The notes under the pieces are model-generated. The model had not been told where the DNA came from and ran no database searches. It saw only the letters and a program-made list of their open reading frames with translations. From Rahnella ecdela (lineage in GTDB: Bacteria > Pseudomonadota > Gammaproteobacteria > Enterobacterales > Enterobacteriaceae): a DNA stretch of 64,000 bases. Shown here piece after piece: positions 47,440-55,619 of the stretch; within the stretch, counting starts at the first letter, position 1, and each line of letters starts with the position of its first letter. The position numbers and the translations under genes were made by a program. The stretch lies in contig NZ_JAFMOY010000127.1 of NCBI RefSeq assembly GCF_019049625.1, forward strand, positions 124,001 through 188,000, read 5' to 3'.

Positions 47440-48012
47440 ATGAAACGGCTTATCGTCGGTATTTCAGGCGCCAGCGGCGCAATTTATGGTGTCAGACTTT
47501 TGCAGGTTTTGCAGAGCGTGCCTGACATCGAAACCCATCTGGTGATGAGCAATGCAGCCCGCCAGACGCTGACTCTGGAAACGGATCTGACGCTGCGTGA
47601 CGTTCAGGCACTGGCAGATGTGGTACATGATTCCCGCGATATTGCTGCCAGCATTTCTTCCGGCTCTTTTAAAACGGCGGGGATGGTGATTTTACCCTGT
47701 TCGATAAAAACGCTTTCCGGCATCGTGAACAGTTATACCGACGGTCTGCTGACCCGCGCTGCTGACGTGGTGCTGAAAGAACGCCGTCGTCTGGTCCTGT
47801 GCGTGCGTGAAACGCCGCTGCATCTTGGGCATCTGCGCCTCATGACGCAGGCCGCCGAGCTTGGAGCCATCATTATGCCGCCGGTTCCGGCGTTTTATCA
47901 TCGCCCGCAGACCGTGGAAGATATTATCGATCAGACCGTAAACCGGGTGATTGATCAGTTTGATATTGAGCTCCCTGAGGACTTATTTGTTCGATGGCAG
48001 GGCAGTCGCTGA
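47440..48012 (+). CDS. ubiX: Flavin prenyltransferase UbiX
   Basis: A 190-residue flavoprotein. The FMN-binding start KRLIVGISGASGAIYGVRLLQ is followed by SSGSFKTAGMVILPCSIKTLSGI and CVRETPLHLGHLRLMTQAAE, nearly identical to E. coli UbiX. It makes prenylated FMN for the UbiD decarboxylase in ubiquinone synthesis. The start is ATG 47440 (MKRLIV), with TAAGGCA upstream; a GTG two codons earlier is less likely. Confidence 0.95.
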   Translation: MKRLIVGISGASGAIYGVRLLQVLQSVPDIETHLVMSNAARQTLTLETDLTLRDVQALADVVHDSRDIAASISSGSFKTAGMVILPCSIKTLSGIVNSYTDGLLTRAADVVLKERRRLVLCVRETPLHLGHLRLMTQAAELGAIIMPPVPAFYHRPQTVEDIIDQTVNRVIDQFDIELPEDLFVRWQGSR

Positions 48013-48058
48013 TCTTTCTTCTCCCAATCCGCACTCATTTCGCGCAGTTCAGTTACAT

Positions 48059-48097
48059 TGCACCAACAATGATCACAATTTGATTCATTAAGGTGCA
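48059..48097. promoter_or_regulatory. Paired NtrC-like enhancer sites upstream of hisJ
   Basis: TGCACCAACAATGATCA (48059-48075) has a perfect left half and TGATTCATTAAGGTGCA (48081-48097) a perfect right half of the NtrC palindrome (TGCACCA-N3-TGGTGCA). Their centres are 22 bp apart. They lie about 150-170 bp upstream of the start site predicted from the -24/-12 element. Confidence 0.6.
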
Positions 48098-48212
48098 GTG
48101 TTCGCCGCCCCTTCAGCTATTCTTCCTTCAGACCTTTGAAAACTTTCATTATCCCGATGCTTTTTTGACCGGTTTTCGGTCTCGCACAGCAGAAAATCGC
48201 TGTGCAGAGAAA

Positions 48213-48229
48213 CGGCACGAAAAGTGCAT
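48213..48229 (+). promoter_or_regulatory. Sigma-54 (-24/-12) promoter for hisJQMP
   Basis: CGGCACGAAAAGTGCAT fits the RpoN consensus (TGGCACG-N4-TTGCA): GG at 48214-48215 and GC at 48226-48227 are separated by exactly 10 bp. This predicts transcription from about 48239 and a ~96-nt leader. The whole 322-bp gap 48013-48334 is regulatory and I see no gene in it. Confidence 0.65.
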
Positions 48230-48292
48230 GAGAAAATCTGGCAAAAAGCCATTTGCATTGTTCAGCAAACTATAAAAAGACGTTCATTCACG

Positions 48293-48309
48293 CACACACA
48301 ACCACAACA
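48293..48309 (+). promoter_or_regulatory. CA-rich GcvB-type sRNA target in the hisJ leader
   Basis: CACACACAACCACAACA lies 26-42 nt before the hisJ ATG. GcvB binds CA-rich sequences with a CACAACA-type core through its G/U-rich R1 region, and argT is a known GcvB target in Salmonella. Confidence 0.5.
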
Positions 48310-48334
48310 GATGAATAATCACTGAGGCTAATGT

Positions 48335-49117
48335 ATGAAAAAGTTGTTCAAGGTTCTTCCGCTGGTTCTGGTCTTAGCCAGTGCAGGTAGTGCATTTGCT
48401 GCCGCGCCTAAAGCAATTAATATCGGTACTGATCCGACTTACGCCCCATTTGAATCAAAAGACTCCAGCGGTAAGCTGGTTGGCTTTGATATCGACCTGG
48501 CTAACGAGATGTGTAAACGTGCAGCCATCAAATGTACTTATGTTGAAAGTGATTTCGATGCACTGATCCCATCCCTGAAAGCCAAGAAAATTGATGCGAT
48601 TATTTCCTCATTATCCATCACTGAAAAACGTCAGCTGGAAATCGATTTTACTGAAAAACTCTATGCCGCTAACGCCCGTCTGATTGCACCGAAAGGCTCT
48701 AAAATTCTGCCAACTCTGGATGCACTGAAAGGCAAAAACGTCGGCGTGTTGCAGGGTTCCACTCAGGAAGCCTATGCCAACGCACAGTGGCAGCCAAAAG
48801 GCATCAACGTGGTGGCTTACCAGAACCAGGATCTGATTTATGCGGATCTGGCTTCCGGTCGTCTGGACGCCGCATTCCAGGATGAAGTGGCAGGCAGCGA
48901 AGGCTTCCTGAAACAGGCTGCGGGCAAAGAGTATGCGTTCGCGGGCCCGTCTGTGAAGGATGATAAATTCTTCGGCGTAGGCACCGGCATGGGTCTGCGT
49001 AAGAATGAAACTGACCTGAAAGATGCACTGAACAAGGCGTTTGACAGCATGCGTAAAGACGGAACTTACGACAAACTGGCGAAAAAATACTTCGACTTTG
49101 ACGTTTACGGCGGCTGA
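48335..49117 (+). CDS. hisJ: Periplasmic histidine/lysine-arginine-ornithine binding protein
   Basis: A 260-residue class F amino-acid binding protein with a 22-residue signal peptide (GSAFA). [33 protein letters not shown] and [12 protein letters not shown], ending FDFDVYGG, are closer to His[18 protein letters not shown] is closer to ArgT. Only one binding-protein gene precedes hisQMP here, whereas E. coli has argT and hisJ, so this one may serve both roles. The conserved Cys pair (CKRAAIKC) of the family is present. Confidence 0.9.
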   Translation: MKKLFKVLPLVLVLASAGSAFAAAPKAINIGTDPTYAPFESKDSSGKLVGFDIDLANEMCKRAAIKCTYVESDFDALIPSLKAKKIDAIISSLSITEKRQLEIDFTEKLYAANARLIAPKGSKILPTLDALKGKNVGVLQGSTQEAYANAQWQPKGINVVAYQNQDLIYADLASGRLDAAFQDEVAGSEGFLKQAAGKEYAFAGPSVKDDKFFGVGTGMGLRKNETDLKDALNKAFDSMRKDGTYDKLAKKYFDFDVYGG

Positions 49118-49140
49118 TTCGCGCTGTGAGATGTGCCAAA

Positions 49141-49160
49141 GGGAGCGGTTCGCCGCTCCC
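49141..49160 (+). other. Intercistronic stem-loop between hisJ and hisQ
   Basis: A perfect 8-bp stem GGGAGCGG / CCGCTCCC closed by a TTCG tetraloop, with no T-run after it. It occupies the place of the palindromic REP unit in the Salmonella hisJ-hisQ gap, where such a structure protects the abundant binding-protein message from 3' decay. Confidence 0.65.
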
Positions 49161-49223
49161 TGCGGTTCTGACGCGGGCTGTCATTTTACCTGCGCAGGGA
49201 TCCACTAAAGACAGGAAAAAACC

Positions 49224-49910
49224 ATGCTGTATGGGTATTCCCAGGTAATTATCCAGGGCACGTTGGTGACTCTGGAACTGGCGATTTCGTCAGTTATTTT
49301 AGCGCTGGTGATAGGGCTTATCGGGGCTGGTGGGAAACTGTCGAAGAGCCGGATTGTTTCTGGTTTTTTTGGTTGCTATACCACGCTTATCCGCGGCGTA
49401 CCTGATCTGGTATTGATGTTATTAATTTTTTACGGATTGCAGATTGCACTCAACAGCCTGACCGAATCCATCGGCATGTCGCAGATTGATATCGATCCGA
49501 TGAGCGCCGGTATCATTACGCTGGGCTTTATTTATGGTGCCTATTTCACGGAGACATTCCGTGGGGCGTTTATGGCCGTTCCCCGCGGGCAAATCGAAGC
49601 GGCAACCGCATTCGGGTTCAGCGGCTCACAAATTTTCCGTCGAATTTTATTCCCGGCCATGATGCGTTTTGCTCTGCCCGGTATTGCCAACAACTGGCAG
49701 GTTATTCTCAAAGCCACCGCGCTGGTGTCATTGCTCGGCCTTAATGATGTGGTTAAAGCCACGCAGCTTGCAGGCAAAGGCACATATCAGCCGTTCTATT
49801 TTGCGATAGTGGCGGGTGTGGTTTATCTGATTTTCACCACGCTGTCGAACGGCGTGCTGGTGTGGCTTGATCGCCGTTATTCGCTGGGTGTGAAGAGGGC
49901 TGATCTATGA
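49224..49910 (+). CDS. hisQ: Basic amino acid ABC transporter permease HisQ
   Basis: A 228-residue permease with five hydrophobic helices and the EAA loop GAFMAVPRGQIEAATAFGFSGSQ. It matches HisQ from its N-terminus (YGYSQVIIQGTLVTLELA) through FIYGAYFTETFRG. It forms the HisQMP2 importer with HisM and HisP for histidine or lysine/arginine/ornithine. The start has AGGA 7-8 bp upstream. It overlaps hisM by 4 bp. Confidence 0.94.
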   Translation: MLYGYSQVIIQGTLVTLELAISSVILALVIGLIGAGGKLSKSRIVSGFFGCYTTLIRGVPDLVLMLLIFYGLQIALNSLTESIGMSQIDIDPMSAGIITLGFIYGAYFTETFRGAFMAVPRGQIEAATAFGFSGSQIFRRILFPAMMRFALPGIANNWQVILKATALVSLLGLNDVVKATQLAGKGTYQPFYFAIVAGVVYLIFTTLSNGVLVWLDRRYSLGVKRADL

Positions 49911-50620
49911 TCGAAATTTTACAACAGTACGGTATGTCCTTGCTCTACAGCGACGGCTACCGTTTTACCGGTCTGGCGATCACCCTGTGGTTACTGATAA
50001 GCTCCGTCGTGATAGGCGGACTGCTGGCGGTGCCGATGGCTGTGGGTCGTGTTTCTTCCAACAAATTCCTGCGTTATCCGATCTGGCTTTATACCTACGT
50101 TTTCCGCGGTACACCGCTGTATGTGCAACTGCTGGTGTTTTATTCCGGGATGTACAGTCTGGAAATCGTCAGAGGTACAGATTTTCTCAATGCCTTCTTC
50201 CGCAGCGGGCTGAACTGTACGATCCTGGCGCTGACACTCAATACCTGTGCGTACACGACTGAGATTTTTGCCGGTGCGATCCGCTCCGTTCCGCACGGTG
50301 AAATTGAAGCGGCCAATGCTTACGGATTCTCACGCTTTAAACTGTATACCTGCATTATTTTGCCGTCGGCATTACGGACGGCGCTGCCCGCATACAGTAA
50401 TGAAGTCATTCTGATGCTGCACTCCACCGCGCTGGCGTTTACTGCCACCGTGCCGGATGTGCTGAAAATAGCCCGTGACATCAACTCGGCGACATATCAG
50501 CCGTTTTACGCTTTCGGGATTGCAGCAGTAATTTATCTTTGTGTTTCTTTTGTCCTGATTGGTTTGTTCCGCAAGGCGGAAAAACGCTGGCTGGCTCACG
50601 TGAAGCCTCAAGCTCATTAA
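49907..50620 (+). CDS. hisM: Basic amino acid ABC transporter permease HisM
   Basis: A 237-residue permease paralogous to HisQ, with the EAA loop GAIRSVPHGEIEAANAYGFSRFK and FRGTPLYVQLLVFYSGMYSLE typical of HisM. Its ATGA start overlaps the hisQ stop. It ends 27 bp before hisP. Confidence 0.94.
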   Translation: MIEILQQYGMSLLYSDGYRFTGLAITLWLLISSVVIGGLLAVPMAVGRVSSNKFLRYPIWLYTYVFRGTPLYVQLLVFYSGMYSLEIVRGTDFLNAFFRSGLNCTILALTLNTCAYTTEIFAGAIRSVPHGEIEAANAYGFSRFKLYTCIILPSALRTALPAYSNEVILMLHSTALAFTATVPDVLKIARDINSATYQPFYAFGIAAVIYLCVSFVLIGLFRKAEKRWLAHVKPQAH

Positions 50621-50647
50621 TAAGAATTATTTTTGCGGAATAACTTT

Positions 50648-51421
50648 ATGCCAGAAAACAAATTAGCGGTTCTCGATCTCCACAAGCGCTATGGCGACCA
50701 TGAGGTGCTGAAAGGCGTTTCGTTGTCAGCCAATGCGGGTGATGTGATCAGTATTATCGGTTCGTCAGGTTCCGGGAAAAGTACCTTCCTGCGCTGTATT
50801 AACTTCCTTGAGAAACCAAGCGAAGGTTCGATCAGCGTCAATAATCAGGATATCCGTATGGTGCGCGACACCGACGGGCAACTGAAAGTGTTTGATAAAA
50901 AGCAGCTGCAACTGCTGCGTACCAAACTGACAATGGTCTTTCAGCATTTCAACCTGTGGAGCCACATGACGGTGCTGGAAAACGTCATGGAAGCGCCGGT
51001 GCAGGTGCTGGGACTGAGCAAAGCCGAAGCGCGCGAACGTGCGGTGAAGTATCTCGACAAAGTGGGTATCGACGCCCGCGCACAGGGAAAATATCCGGTG
51101 AATTTGTCAGGCGGTCAGCAACAACGTGTGTCTATTGCCCGCGCGCTGGCGATGGAGCCTGAAGTGCTGCTGTTTGATGAACCGACCTCTGCGCTCGATC
51201 CTGAACTGGTCGGCGAAGTATTGCGTATCATGCAAAAGCTGGCAGAAGAGGGGAAAACGATGGTGGTGGTGACGCACGAAATGGAGTTTGCCCGTCATGT
51301 CTCCAGCCACGTTATTTTCCTGCATCAGGGCGTGATTGAAGAGCAAGGTGATCCTTCCGAGGTGTTCGGCAACCCGAAAAGTGCCCGTCTGCAACAGTTC
51401 CTTTCAGGTGCGCTGAAGTAA
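50648..51421 (+). CDS. hisP: Basic amino acid ABC transporter ATP-binding protein HisP
   Basis: A 257-residue ABC ATPase. Walker A is GSSGSGKST, the signature [15 protein letters not shown], and Walker B VLLFDEP with the SALDPE D-loop. Sequence and length match HisP, including [20 protein letters not shown]. The start is ATG 50648 ([16 protein letters not shown]), preceded by GCGGAA; the frame opening at TTG 50633 is less likely. Last gene of hisJQMP. Confidence 0.96.
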   Translation: MPENKLAVLDLHKRYGDHEVLKGVSLSANAGDVISIIGSSGSGKSTFLRCINFLEKPSEGSISVNNQDIRMVRDTDGQLKVFDKKQLQLLRTKLTMVFQHFNLWSHMTVLENVMEAPVQVLGLSKAEARERAVKYLDKVGIDARAQGKYPVNLSGGQQQRVSIARALAMEPEVLLFDEPTSALDPELVGEVLRIMQKLAEEGKTMVVVTHEMEFARHVSSHVIFLHQGVIEEQGDPSEVFGNPKSARLQQFLSGALK

Positions 51422-51432
51422 CATCTGTACGC

Positions 51433-51458
51433 GCCTTCCCCTCTCACGAGGGGAAGGC
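51433..51458. repeat. Short hairpin repeat, copy B, after hisP
   Basis: An 11-bp stem GCCTTCCCCTC / GAGGGGAAGGC with a TCAC loop, followed by TGGGATGGGG. It resembles the dispersed C-rich/G-rich hairpins common in enterobacterial and pseudomonad intergenic DNA. No T-run follows directly. Confidence 0.55.
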
Positions 51459-51490
51459 TGGGATGGGGTGTGGGTTTTACCTGAAACAAA

Positions 51491-52723
51491 TCAACCTTTC
51501 GCTGCCAGCAGGCACAGCTGTACGGTCAGTTCGTAGGATTTCACAAATGAATTCACCGGCAGGAACTCGAATTTCGAATGGAAATTATGCGCCCCTGTGA
51601 AGTAGTTCGGCGTCAGTAATCCTTTGGCTGAAAGCGCTGCACCGTCGGTGCCACCGCGCATCGGGATCACTTTTGGATCCACGCCAATCTCTTTCAGACC
51701 TGCAAAGATAAGATCAATCGCCCGGCGATCTTCACCGATGGCGCTGCTGATATTGCTGTAGGTGTCGCTGATTTCCACAGACACTTTCGCCGCCGGATAC
51801 TGCTCGGCAATCTCTTTCGCCACATCCTGAATTTTCTGCTTACGCGCCGCAAAACTTGCGCTGTCGAAATCACGGATGGAAGCTTTCAGTTCTGCGCCTT
51901 GCTGCGAAGCGCTCATGCCGTTGAACCAGACATAACCTTCGCGACCCTCGGTATTTTCAGGCGTTTCTGCGCGGTCAAAATGATTGATGAAATCCTGCGC
52001 CATCAGCAGGGGATTCACCAGCACGCCTTTGGCCGACATCGGGTGCGCCGTCACGCCGGTAAAAGTAATTTCCGCCGCCGCCGCGTTGAAGTTTTCATAC
52101 ACCACTTCCCCCAGTTCACAGCAGTCGATGGTGTAAGCGAAATCAACATCGAAACGCGCGAGATCCAACGCTTTCGCGCCGCGCAGGCCGATTTCTTCAT
52201 CCGGCACAAACGCCACCAGGATATCGCCATATTCCTGCTCAGCGGTCAGATTTTCCAGCAACGTCATCACGACAGTCACCGCCGCTTTATTATCCGCACC
52301 GAGCACGCTGGTGCCGTCGCTGAAAATAATGTCTTCGCCTTTATAAGGCAGGATTTCTGGGCGTTCGGCAGGGCGCAGCCAGATATCCTTTTCAATATTC
52401 AGGCACACATCATCGCCGGTAAAACGCAACGTCTGCGGGTGGATATCCGGACGCAGGCCGACATCCACGGTATCAATATGCGTGATGAAACCGATGCGCG
52501 GGCCGCCTTGTTTGGTGCCGGTTTTTACGGCGGTGACGGTCGCATGTTCGTCGATCTGAATGTTTTCCAGACCCAGCTGATGCAATTCTTCTGCCAGTAA
52601 ACGCGCCATATCATGCTGACCCGGCGTGCTTGGCAAAGTGGTCGCGCTGGCATCACTTTGTGATGTCACGGAGAGATAGCGGTAGAAACGTTCGGTAAGC
52701 TGTTTTGCAATTGTTGTCGACAT
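51491..52723 (-). CDS. pepT: Peptidase T-like metallo-tripeptidase (M20B)
   Basis: A 410-residue dinuclear zinc peptidase of the PepT family. Metal ligands appear in GFITHIDTVD, LGADNKAAV, VAFVPDEEIGLRGAK (catalytic and ligand Glu), AYTIDCCELGE and the C-terminal TGAHNFHSKFEF. PepT removes N-terminal residues from tripeptides. Similarity to E. coli PepT is clear but not close, so it could be a second, PepT-like paralogue. It is divergent from the DppA-like binding protein gene, which fits peptide scavenging. Confidence 0.85.
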   Translation of the reverse strand: MSTTIAKQLTERFYRYLSVTSQSDASATTLPSTPGQHDMARLLAEELHQLGLENIQIDEHATVTAVKTGTKQGGPRIGFITHIDTVDVGLRPDIHPQTLRFTGDDVCLNIEKDIWLRPAERPEILPYKGEDIIFSDGTSVLGADNKAAVTVVMTLLENLTAEQEYGDILVAFVPDEEIGLRGAKALDLARFDVDFAYTIDCCELGEVVYENFNAAAAEITFTGVTAHPMSAKGVLVNPLLMAQDFINHFDRAETPENTEGREGYVWFNGMSASQQGAELKASIRDFDSASFAARKQKIQDVAKEIAEQYPAAKVSVEISDTYSNISSAIGEDRRAIDLIFAGLKEIGVDPKVIPMRGGTDGAALSAKGLLTPNYFTGAHNFHSKFEFLPVNSFVKSYELTVQLCLLAAKG

Positions 52724-52881
52724 CTTGACCTCTGAATGTGCGCAAATATTGTTCCTTGTTATAAGATTTTCATATATAACAAAGTATTACTACGTGTTAT
52801 CCAGATGTTAATCTGTTTTTGCTTTATGTTCCACGATGAAGAAGATTTAAACACTCTCCGGACAGGGAAAAAGGGAAAATA

Positions 52882-54477
52882 ATGAAACACAACATATTAA
52901 AAATAAGCACAGGCTTACTGGCGCTGGCCATTACGGGTGGCGTTTCTGCTAAAACGCTGGTGTATTGTTCTGAAGGTTCGCCAGAGCAATTCAATCCGCA
53001 ACTTTACACATCTGGCACCTCTGTGGACGCCAGCGCCGCACCGATTTATAACCGTCTGGTGGATTTCAAAATCGGTACCACGGAGCTTATCCCAAGCCTG
53101 GCGGAAAGCTGGGATGTGAGTGCGGACGGTAAAACCTATACCTTCCACCTGCGCAAGGGCGTCAAATTTCAGAACAACAAACTGTTCAAACCCAGCCGTG
53201 ATTTCAATGCTGACGACGTGATCTTCTCCTTCATGCGCCAGAAAGATGAAAATAACCCGTACCATAAAGTTTCCGGCGGTACGTATCTGAACTTCGACAG
53301 CCTGAAAATGGGCGACCTGATTGGCAGCATTGATAAGGTGGATGATTATACGGTCCGGTTCAATCTGACCCGTCCGGAAGCCCCGTTCGTGGCCGATCTG
53401 GCGTGGTATTTTGCATCGATCCTCTCGGCGGAATATGCCGATCAGATGCTCAAAGCCGGTACGCCGGAAAAAGTCGATCAGGATCCGGTCGGTACCGGCC
53501 CGTTCGAACTGATGCAATACCAGAAGGACACGCGTCTGTTGTACAAGGCGTTCCCGGAATACTGGCAGGGTAAATCCAAAATTGACCGCCTGGTGTATAC
53601 CATCACGCCTGATGCCTCAATGCGCCTTGCTAAACTGGAGAAAAACGAGTGTCAGGTGATGCCGTTCCCGAATCCGGCAGATCTTGAGCGTATGCGGGCA
53701 AATAAAGACATCAATCTGATGAGCAAGGCTGGGCTGAACACTGGTTTCCTGTCGTTCAATACGCAGAAAGCGCCGCTGGATAATGTGAAAGTGCGTCAGG
53801 CGCTGACCATGGCAATTAACAAACCTCAAATAATCGAAGCGGTATTCCACGGCACGGGAACTGTTGCCAAAACGCTGTTGCCGAGCGGCGTCTGGAGTTA
53901 CAACGACAAGCTGGTCGATTATGATTATTCGCCTGAAAAAGCCAAAGCATTGCTGGCTGAAGCCGGTATGCCGAACGGTTTTGATATCGACCTGTGGGCA
54001 ATGCCGGTTCAGCGTCCGTATAACCCGAACGCCCGTCGTATGGCGGAGATGATCCAGGCGGACTGGGCCAAAATTGGCGTCAAAGCGCACATCGTCAGTT
54101 ACGAATGGGGCGAATACCAGACCCGGATCCGTAACGGCGAGCACATGGCAGCGCTGATGGGCTGGACCACGGCGAACGGTGACCCGGATAACTTCTTCGG
54201 CCCGCTGTTTACCTGTAACGCAGCAAAGGGCGGTTCAAACTCGGCAAAATGGTGCTACGCGCCGTTTGACAAGCTGATTACCGAAGCGAAAGAAACCACC
54301 GATCACGCCAAACGCGTCGCGCTTTACGAACAGGCCCAGCAGATGATGCACGATCAGGCTCCGGCAGTGATGATCGCCCACTCCACCATTTTCGAACCGG
54401 TTCGCAAAGAAGTGACCGGCTATGAAGTGGATCCGTTTGGGAAACATGTGTTTTATCAGGCGGATGTGAAGGAGTAA
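52882..54477 (+). CDS. DppA-like periplasmic peptide-binding protein (orphan)
   Basis: A 531-residue class C (SBP_bac_5) solute-binding protein with a 23-residue signal peptide (GGVSA) and mature start KTLVYCSEGSPEQFNPQLY. It is close to E. coli DppA throughout, including CQVMPFPNPADLERM, DLWAMPVQRPYNPNARRMAEMIQ and the C-terminal APAVMIAHSTIFEPVRKEV. No permease or ATPase genes are adjacent, so it probably feeds a DppBCDF importer encoded elsewhere, with altered ligand range. Codons 2-5 contain a GcvB-type target. Divergent from pepT. Confidence 0.87.
   Translation: MKHNILKISTGLLALAITGGVSAKTLVYCSEGSPEQFNPQLYTSGTSVDASAAPIYNRLVDFKIGTTELIPSLAESWDVSADGKTYTFHLRKGVKFQNNKLFKPSRDFNADDVIFSFMRQKDENNPYHKVSGGTYLNFDSLKMGDLIGSIDKVDDYTVRFNLTRPEAPFVADLAWYFASILSAEYADQMLKAGTPEKVDQDPVGTGPFELMQYQKDTRLLYKAFPEYWQGKSKIDRLVYTITPDASMRLAKLEKNECQVMPFPNPADLERMRANKDINLMSKAGLNTGFLSFNTQKAPLDNVKVRQALTMAINKPQIIEAVFHGTGTVAKTLLPSGVWSYNDKLVDYDYSPEKAKALLAEAGMPNGFDIDLWAMPVQRPYNPNARRMAEMIQADWAKIGVKAHIVSYEWGEYQTRIRNGEHMAALMGWTTANGDPDNFFGPLFTCNAAKGGSNSAKWCYAPFDKLITEAKETTDHAKRVALYEQAQQMMHDQAPAVMIAHSTIFEPVRKEVTGYEVDPFGKHVFYQADVKE
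52885..52895 (+). promoter_or_regulatory. GcvB-type sRNA target over codons 2-5 of the DppA-like gene
   Basis: AAACACAACAT contains AAACACAAC, complementary to the GUUGUGUUU core of the GcvB R1 region. GcvB represses dppA and other peptide/amino-acid binding protein genes. Confidence 0.5.
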
Positions 54478-54498
54478 AACGATCCGTGCAGTTAACTC

Positions 54499-54520
54499 CC
54501 TCCCCCTTCGCAGGGGGAGG
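54499..54520. repeat. Short hairpin repeat, copy C (CCTCCCCC-TTCGCA-GGGGGAGG)
   Basis: A perfect 8-bp stem with the same TTCGCA loop as copy A at 45016-45037, about 20 bp after the DppA-like stop codon. No T-run follows. Confidence 0.55.
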
Positions 54521-54570
54521 AGCAAAGCCAAAACGGTTTTTCTTTACATGCATGAGCAAGACTTGCCCCT

Positions 54571-55467
54571 TCACGCAAGCAAATCCTCCAGCGCTTCCTT
54601 CAGCTCCTGATGTTTAAATATAAACCCGGCCGCTTCCAGTCTGCGCGGTACGGCGCGCTGGCCTCCCAGCACCAATACTGCTGATTCGCCCATCAGCAAG
54701 CGCACCACGGGGCCTGGCGCGCGCATAAAGGCCGGGCGGTGGAGGACTTCACCGAGCAGGGCGCTGAATTGTTCATTACGTGCCGGATACGGTGACACCA
54801 TATTGAACGGGCCAGAGAGCGTTTCGTGGGCGAGCAGGAACAGGATCCCGTCAACCATGTCTTCGATATGGATCCACGGCATGTATTGCTGACCATCGCC
54901 GATCGGGCCACCAAGACCTGCGCGGAAGGGCAGTACTATTTTTGCCAGCGCACCGCCTTTTTCGGCCAGTACGATCCCGGTTCGTAGCAGACAGACCCGC
55001 GTGGACGGGCTTTGTGCGGACATCGCCAGCGCTTCCCAGCGGGCGCACAACTGCCAGGTAAATTGCTTGTTCGGCGGCTCATCTTCCGGCACCAGGGCCT
55101 GGCCCTGATCGCCGTAATAACCTACCGCTGAACCGGAAATGAAGACTGAAGGGGGCGTCTGGCTGGCATTAATCAGCGTTGCCAGCTTTTCGGTGAGCTG
55201 CCAGCGGCTTTCGCACAACAGGGCTTTGTGTTCTTTCGTCCAGCGTTTATCCGCGATCGGTTCACCGGCAAGATTGATGACGGCGTCGAAACCGTCGAGT
55301 GTGGTTTTGCCGTCCAGCGTTTCCCAGATCTGAACCTGCGAACCCAACAGCTTTGCCGCACGCTCCGGTGCGCGGCTCAGTGCGGTAATCTGATGAGATT
55401 GCTCAAGAAGCCGTTCGGTGAGTTTTCGGCCGATGAGCCCGGTGGCGCCGGTTATCAGGATTTTCAT
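54571..55467 (-). CDS. yfcH: YfcH, TIGR01777-type NAD(P)-dependent epimerase-like protein
   Basis: A 298-residue extended SDR protein. The nucleotide-binding motif [14 protein letters not shown] starts the protein, [12 protein letters not shown] and [12 protein letters not shown] give the family signature (YYG near the active site), and [23 protein letters not shown] and [16 protein letters not shown] are conserved with E. coli YfcH. Its reaction is unknown. It lies near hisP and yfcG as in E. coli. Confidence 0.92.
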   Translation of the reverse strand: MKILITGATGLIGRKLTERLLEQSHQITALSRAPERAAKLLGSQVQIWETLDGKTTLDGFDAVINLAGEPIADKRWTKEHKALLCESRWQLTEKLATLINASQTPPSVFISGSAVGYYGDQGQALVPEDEPPNKQFTWQLCARWEALAMSAQSPSTRVCLLRTGIVLAEKGGALAKIVLPFRAGLGGPIGDGQQYMPWIHIEDMVDGILFLLAHETLSGPFNMVSPYPARNEQFSALLGEVLHRPAFMRAPGPVVRLLMGESAVLVLGGQRAVPRRLEAAGFIFKHQELKEALEDLLA

Positions 55468-55619
55468 ATCGTGATCCTTAACTGTCTGAATTCGCGGATG
55501 AACTGACTCTAATCATAGATTAGTCATCGCCACTAACTCGCGATGTGGAGCACAATTAAGCGTTTTAATTTTAAAGAGGGGAAATACACCTCCGGCAAAG
55601 TCCGCAGGTGCCGGGAGGT

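Noticed and set aside
48242-48260. GGCAAAAAGCCATTTGC as a second sigma-54 promoter
   Set aside because: GG and GC are 13 bp apart rather than the required 10.
48093-48275. 60-codon ORF upstream of hisJ
   Set aside because: It overlaps the NtrC-like and sigma-54 promoter elements and has no ribosome site or recognisable similarity.
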